From Muribaculaceae bacterium (GTDB lineage Bacteria > Bacteroidota > Bacteroidia > Bacteroidales > Muribaculaceae): DNA of 11,319 nt. Positions 7,638 to 11,319 of the stretch are shown here, piece after piece. The notes under the pieces are model-generated. The model was given only the letters and a program-made list of their open reading frames with translations. It was not told the DNA's origin and searched no databases. The position numbers were made by a program, and so were the translations under genes. The stretch is from contig JAKSMA010000059.1 in assembly GCA_024400895.1 (NCBI GenBank), positions 1 through 11,319 of the forward strand, read 5' to 3'. Each line of letters opens with the position of its first letter. The first letter of the stretch is position 1.

Positions 7638-10018
7638 AAAAGATTTTAGTTTCGGCTCTTGTGGCTGCCATGGGCATGGCAGCAAGCGCCTCTATCAATT
7701 ATAATATTCGCGGCACTGAATTTGTGGCCGACACCATTTTTCACGCTATGGTCGGACCCAGCACCAGCTGCACCCAACTTGTGATGCGCACCGATGCGGG
7801 CCGCCAGATGTATGTGCGCTATTCCATCACCGACATGACCAACCCCAATGTGGTGTTCTCTGCCGTGATGGGGCAGGACAAGTATTCCGGTGGCGAAACC
7901 ATTTCGGGCATGTCGCGCCGCAAATCTCGCCCCGGAGCACAGTATTTCTTGGGTGTGAATGGCGACTTTTTCCGCACCAGCGGCCAGTCGGGCCGTGGCG
8001 AATCTGTCGTGGGTGCTCCTATTGGACCTTGCATTGCCGATGGCAAGATTTATCATGGCAACAACCATGTGGCCAACTGGATTGATTTTTCTATCGACAC
8101 AAACAAACGCCCGCTTTTCGGCGATGCCTCGTTTGGCGGCACAGTGACCAATCAGAAGGGCGAAACCGTGGCAATGGGTCAGGTGAACAGTGAATTTGCC
8201 TGCGACCAGATAGAACTCTTCACCTCCACCTACATTTCAAGCACCAATCTGCGTGGCACATGTGCCGAGGTGCAGGCTGTGCTTGCCGAGGGCGAGGAAT
8301 TCAGCATCAATAAGCCTTTCCGCCTGGTAGTCACTTCCGCTCCTTCCGGTGCTGGCGACATGGATATTCCTGCCGATGGCTTCGTAATCAGAGGTCAGGG
8401 CTCTACGCTGAATTTCGTGAACAACCTGAAGCCCGGCGATGTGGTCACTTTCGACCTTCGCGTGTATATGAGCGGTCAGGAGGTGAAACCTTTCACCATG
8501 ATTTCGAGTGTGCCCAAAATTCTCGGCGCCGGCCAGGTGCTCGAAACCGAATATATCATGGGGCAGTTCAGCAGTGCCCAACCACTCACCGTGATGGGCT
8601 ATAGCCAAGACGGCAGCAAGATAATTATGGTGCAAATCGATGGCCGCTCGCCCATCTCCAGCGGTGCTCGCACCACCGAAGGTGCCGACTTGCTGCGTCA
8701 ACTCGGTGCATGGGAAGGCCTCAACTTCGACAGCGGTGGCTCTTCCACCATGTATAGCCAGGCGTTGGGCACCCTCAATGTGCCGAGCGATGGCTCCGAA
8801 CGCTCCGATGCAAATGGCTTCTTTGCTATCAGCACCGCTCCCGACGACAGCACCATTGCCAGCATCGCGTTTGTCGACTGGGTGGCAAAAGTGCCCAAAT
8901 ACGGTGTCTATCGCCCCAAGTTCTTTGGCTATAACCAATACGGACTGCTCATCGACACCGATGTGCAGGGTGTGAAAGTAAGTTGCCCCGAATCGGTGGG
9001 ACACATGACCGACGATGCCACATTCTATGGCGATGGTAGCGGTGACGCTCTCCTCACTGCCCAGTATGCCGGCCTCACCGCCACCGTGCCTGTGCAGATT
9101 TTGGGCGAAGGCGATGGACTGAACATTGTGAACGATTCCATTATCACCGATACCTATCGCCAATACGCCGTGGCAGTGGAAAACACCCACGATGGTGTGA
9201 CTCGCCCCGTGAATCCTTCTGCGCTCACATGGAGCAGCAGCGATGAGTCGGTAGTGGTGATTGATGCCAACACGGGAGTGCTGCGTGGCGTGGCCGATGG
9301 CGAGGCCTATGTGTATGGAAGCGTGGGTGAATTTGCCGACACCATGAAGGTGATAGTGGAGCGCCCAACGGCTCATGTGATGCCTATGGACCCAAGTCTG
9401 GATGTGAGCACATGGAAAATCACCCAAACCGGCGGCAAAAACGCTGTGGCCACTGCTGTGGGCGATGGCATCGACTACACCTACATCGGTGCATCGGGCC
9501 GCAGCCCAAAAATCGTGTTGAGCAAAACCTTGCGCATGTGGAGTCTGCCCGATGCCATTCAAATTCGTTTCAATCCGGGTGAAGCACCAGTGAAGAATGT
9601 GGTGCTGGGCATCCGTCCGAATGGCGATAAAATCAGTTACCAGACACTCGAGCCCGACACCGTGATTGCTGGTGAGGATATCGTGCTCACACTGCCCACT
9701 GCATCGTGGATTGATGCCGATAATATGGGTAACTATCCACTTGTGTTGAGCACCATCCAACTCAATATGGGCACATCAACCACCGGTCAGCAATACACCA
9801 TTCATTTCCAGGGTTTTGAAACCGTCTACGATGCCGTTCCTGCTCACAATGTGGGTGATATCGATGGTAATGGCGTGGTGAACGTGAGCGACGTGACAGC
9901 CCTCATCAACCAAATCCTCGGCACCGCATCATATCCAACCGACAGCTGCGATGTGGATGGCAACGGCGTGGTGAATGTGAGCGACGTCACCGCCCTCATC
10001 AACCTCATCCTCGGCTAA
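7634..10018 (+). CDS. Secreted phosphodiester glycosidase-like protein with dockerin, paralogue 4 (variant motifs)
   Basis: This 794-aa protein has a signal peptide at 1-18 or 1-20 (MAASAS region), a phosphodiester glycosidase-like domain at about 93-400, an Ig-like region (about 408-490), a Big_2-like repeat (about 495-577), a beta-rich module (about 579-736) and dockerin loops at 742-753 and 773-784, both of the DxDxN form. NGDFF (109-113) and DGRSP (336-340) are kept. As in gene 3, the other signatures are changed: QPLT (316-319), DSGGSS (366-371) and NVPSDG (382-387). Its ATG overlaps the gene 3 stop in an ATGA, with no purine-rich site before it, so translation is probably coupled. Stretches of near-identity to gene 3 at synonymous positions point to recent duplication or gene conversion. 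The last codons form a hairpin with the sequence after the stop. Confidence 0.86.
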   Translation: MKKILVSALVAAMGMAASASINYNIRGTEFVADTIFHAMVGPSTSCTQLVMRTDAGRQMYVRYSITDMTNPNVVFSAVMGQDKYSGGETISGMSRRKSRPGAQYFLGVNGDFFRTSGQSGRGESVVGAPIGPCIADGKIYHGNNHVANWIDFSIDTNKRPLFGDASFGGTVTNQKGETVAMGQVNSEFACDQIELFTSTYISSTNLRGTCAEVQAVLAEGEEFSINKPFRLVVTSAPSGAGDMDIPADGFVIRGQGSTLNFVNNLKPGDVVTFDLRVYMSGQEVKPFTMISSVPKILGAGQVLETEYIMGQFSSAQPLTVMGYSQDGSKIIMVQIDGRSPISSGARTTEGADLLRQLGAWEGLNFDSGGSSTMYSQALGTLNVPSDGSERSDANGFFAISTAPDDSTIASIAFVDWVAKVPKYGVYRPKFFGYNQYGLLIDTDVQGVKVSCPESVGHMTDDATFYGDGSGDALLTAQYAGLTATVPVQILGEGDGLNIVNDSIITDTYRQYAVAVENTHDGVTRPVNPSALTWSSSDESVVVIDANTGVLRGVADGEAYVYGSVGEFADTMKVIVERPTAHVMPMDPSLDVSTWKITQTGGKNAVATAVGDGIDYTYIGASGRSPKIVLSKTLRMWSLPDAIQIRFNPGEAPVKNVVLGIRPNGDKISYQTLEPDTVIAGEDIVLTLPTASWIDADNMGNYPLVLSTIQLNMGTSTTGQQYTIHFQGFETVYDAVPAHNVGDIDGNGVVNVSDVTALINQILGTASYPTDSCDVDGNGVVNVSDVTALINLILG

Positions 10019-10106
10019 CGAGGATGAGCTCGGCAAGGTGAGCAGCGGTGTGTCAGCATAGCTGGCGCCGCGAACAGCTCGCCTTGCCAACATTCCCTTA
10101 TCCTCG
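10004..10106 (+). terminator. Structured 3' end of the operon: stop-codon hairpin and large stem-loop
   Basis: CTCATCCTCG (10004-10013, the last sense codons of gene 4) pairs perfectly with CGAGGATGAG (10019-10028), placing the TAA stop in the 5-base loop. Positions 10032-10043 then pair with 10077-10088 (12 bp, one G-T), with further inner stems (45-48 with 68-71, 54-57 with 61-64 of the 10000 block). ATCCTCG at 10100-10106 offers a competing partner for 10019-10025 that would enclose the large stem-loop. No T-run follows, so it may protect or process the 3' end rather than terminate by itself. Confidence 0.55.
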
Positions 10107-10130
10107 GATAAATCAGGAAGATAATAAGTG

Positions 10131-10201
10131 TCAAGAATTAAAGAATTTATAATCTGAATAGACGTGTTGTTCAGGTTGTTCTTTCATTCTTTAATTCTTG
10201 A
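10131..10201 (+). repeat. Intergenic palindromic repeat (copy 3), possible terminator
   Basis: A perfect 16-bp inverted repeat, TCAAGAATTAAAGAAT (10131-10146) with ATTCTTTAATTCTTGA (10186-10201), has a 39-base loop. Seven T follow directly (10202-10208), so on the + strand it could serve as an AT-rich intrinsic terminator for the operon. The arm core is shared with the elements at 16-33 and 2673-2733, while the loops are unrelated. Confidence 0.65.
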
Positions 10202-10250
10202 TTTTTTTGTGTCTGCCAGAGGATTAATTGTTAATAATATTTAAATTTAT

Positions 10251-10259
10251 GGGGGGGGG
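10251..10259 (+). repeat. Homopolymeric G9 tract upstream of gene 5 promoter
   Basis: Nine consecutive G occur in an otherwise very A/T-rich stretch, ending 3 bases before the predicted -33 element of gene 5. Runs of this length are prone to slipped-strand length change, and such a change here would shift upstream sequence relative to the promoter. Whether it varies cannot be seen from one sequence; the run length could also be an assembly artefact. Confidence 0.6.
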
Positions 10260-10262
10260 TAA

Positions 10263-10293
10263 ATTGAAGATTGGTTGTGTTTTGGTAAATTTG
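10263..10293 (+). promoter_or_regulatory. Predicted gene 5 promoter
   Basis: ATTG at 10263-10266, a 19-base spacer and TAAATTTG at 10286-10293 match the Bacteroidota pattern, with a full consensus -7 box (TAnnTTTG). Transcription would start near 10300, giving an A/T-rich leader of about 50 bases and no Shine-Dalgarno, as is usual in the phylum. The A/T-rich sequence at 10220-10250, before the G run, could act as an upstream element. Confidence 0.6.
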
Positions 10294-10352
10294 TAAGATA
10301 AAAATTATTTTTATCCATTTAAGTAGAAACTAAATTATTAATCAAACTATAT

Positions 10353-11319
10353 ATGAAAAGAATCTTATTATTCGTTGCAACGCTTATGGTTGCGTTGTCG
10401 TCATGGGCTATTACCGTGGGTAATTATAACTTCGACATTACCAAAGAGCCCGTAGGAAGTACCCCTGGGGAAGTAGAGATCACTGGATTGAAGTCTTCAA
10501 CGCTAAAAGTTGAGAAAATTCCCAGTTTCGTCACTTACAACAACAAGAAGTACTATGTTACCTCGATTGCCAACTTTGCATTCCAAGAGTGTGAAACTGA
10601 AGATTACCTGACAATCCCTTACGGTGTCCAGAAGATTGGTTCACGCGCTTTCTACAAGTGTACTGGACTCAAGCTGGTCTACATACCCTCGTCGGTTACC
10701 GAATTCTATGGCGAAGTTTTCGCCGAGACATCGCTCACTCGAATTTTTTACAGCGGCTACACTCCCAGTTGGATTACCAAAGACTGGGGTGAGCACACCT
10801 TTGTGAGCAACCCGTCAAAAGTGGATTTGGTGTTACCGCCGGATGCCGACTATAACCTTTTCAGGGACAAGAAAATGTGGAACACATTGAAGAGCGTTAG
10901 TTATAACTCAGCGGCTTGTGACCTCAAACAAGAGTGTTATATTGATGGAAATGTCAGCATAATTTATTATGTATGCACTACACCGTTTAGAATATTCAAT
11001 AGCACTTCTTATCCCATTGAAGCTAAGATAACTCAATTTAGAGGTAAAACCGCTGCACCCAAACAAAAAGTATTCCTTAACAATTCGGATTATTCATTGA
11101 ACCTTTATGTCAACGACTTTGCAAAGAAAGTATGTGACAATACTGTTCAAACTCTTGACCTGACCGACCTGACCGATAAACTTGAAGTGCCATCTTCGCT
11201 TTGTGAAGACGCCGCTAACTTGCGTACGGTGAAGTTAGGCAATATCTCCTCTATTGGCATGCACGCCTTCCGTAATTGCACTTCACTCACCGATCTGCAG
11301 ATTGACGAGTCTGTTACAG
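10353..11319 (+). CDS. BspA-like leucine-rich-repeat (LRR_5) surface protein, 3' truncated by window end
   Basis: The reading frame is open from ATG 10353 to the window end (322 codons plus one base), so the C-terminus is unknown. Residues 1-19 form a signal peptide (MKRILLFVATLMVALSSWA). Treponema pallidum/BspA-type LRR_5 units follow, recognisable by I..FAF..C, IP.GV..IG..AF..C, LK.VYIPSSV and, after a less regular middle, IG..AF.NCTSL (about 300-312). Residues about 137-265 lack clear repeats and contain several Cys. BspA-like proteins are secreted or surface proteins linked to adhesion and host-protein binding; that role here is inferred from the family. It has its own promoter and is separated from gene 4 by 334 bases. 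Base composition is more A/T-rich than in genes 1-4. The start is chosen because it gives a typical signal peptide right after the A/T-rich leader. Confidence 0.82.
   Translation, partial: MKRILLFVATLMVALSSWAITVGNYNFDITKEPVGSTPGEVEITGLKSSTLKVEKIPSFVTYNNKKYYVTSIANFAFQECETEDYLTIPYGVQKIGSRAFYKCTGLKLVYIPSSVTEFYGEVFAETSLTRIFYSGYTPSWITKDWGEHTFVSNPSKVDLVLPPDADYNLFRDKKMWNTLKSVSYNSAACDLKQECYIDGNVSIIYYVCTTPFRIFNSTSYPIEAKITQFRGKTAAPKQKVFLNNSDYSLNLYVNDFAKKVCDNTVQTLDLTDLTDKLEVPSSLCEDAANLRTVKLGNISSIGMHAFRNCTSLTDLQIDESVT

Larger units (their letters stand above)
220..10018 (+). repeat. Tandem array of four paralogous genes
   Basis: Four head-to-tail copies, each about 2.4 kb, encode the same domain order with near-identical motif spacing. 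The distance from HPR[ST]/QP[VL]T to DGRSP is 20 residues in every copy. The region after the Big_2-like repeat is better conserved (TGGKN, GAS.R.PKIVL, NPGEAPV, SYQT and NYP blocks) than the N-terminal half. Motif sharing groups genes 1 with 2 and 3 with 4. Only genes 1 and 2 carry the upstream promoter block, which suggests serial duplication, with the 3-4 pair added inside the operon of gene 2. Confidence 0.9.

Noticed and set aside
8237..9760. 507-codon open frame on the - strand opposite gene 4 (similar long antisense frames at 238-1038, 1588-2670, 2873-3802 and 3950-4840)
   Set aside because: They lie wholly opposite real genes, have His-rich composition expected from reading GTG/ATG/GAT codons backwards, and show no signal peptide, domain or promoter. 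The frames recur in each paralogue because the sense sequences are homologous.
7634..10018. Type IX secretion C-terminal sorting domain in the paralogues or a SusC/SusD-type glycan locus
   Set aside because: The C-termini are dockerin EF-hand repeats with no sorting-tail features, and no SusC/SusD, sulfatase or other glycoside hydrolase gene is present in the window.
10624..10806. 60-codon + strand frame inside gene 5
   Set aside because: It overlaps the BspA-like gene in another frame; the longer frame has a signal peptide and LRR repeats, so this is a shadow.

Overview
The window looks like a chromosomal segment of a gut-type Bacteroidota member, probably order Bacteroidales (Muribaculaceae/Prevotellaceae-like; this is inference from style, not a database match). 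The reasons are candidate promoters of the Bacteroidota type (TTTG, about 20 bp, TAnnTTTG-like), start codons preceded by A/T-rich leaders rather than Shine-Dalgarno sequences, secreted proteins ending in a two-repeat dockerin-type domain with the VNVSDVTALIN core, and a BspA-like leucine-rich-repeat surface protein. All genes are on the + strand.

Layout. Positions 1-219 hold the arm of an intergenic palindromic repeat, a strong factor-independent terminator for a gene lying before the window, a second hairpin, and the promoter/leader of the first gene. Positions 220-10018 hold four tandem paralogues (803, 787, 798 and 794 aa). Each is a secreted multidomain protein: signal peptide, phosphodiester glycosidase (NAGPA/DUF2233) domain, two Ig-like regions (the second Big_2-like), a beta-rich module of unknown identity, and a C-terminal dockerin. 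Genes 1 and 2 each have their own, clearly duplicated promoter and leader. Gene 3 follows gene 2 after 25 nt and gene 4 overlaps gene 3 by 4 nt (ATGA), so genes 2-3-4 are probably one operon. Positions 10019-10352 hold hairpins, another copy of the palindromic repeat, a run of nine G, and a good promoter. Gene 5, a BspA-like LRR protein, starts at 10353 and runs off the window end.

How the genes may work together. The four paralogues probably act outside the cytoplasm on sugar-1-phosphodiester linkages, or bind such glycans. Genes 1 and 2 keep the family's main motifs (HPR[ST], DGGGSS, NRPSDG). Genes 3 and 4 change all three in step (QP[VL]T, DSGGSS, NVPSDG), so the array contains two functional classes, and the operon 2-3-4 combines both. 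No transporter, SusC/SusD pair, regulator, cohesin or phage/transposon gene is visible. The most notable observations are this motif split, the duplicated promoter whose overlapping dyad has a compensatory base change, the palindromic repeat family with covarying arms, and the poly-G tract abutting the promoter of the LRR gene.
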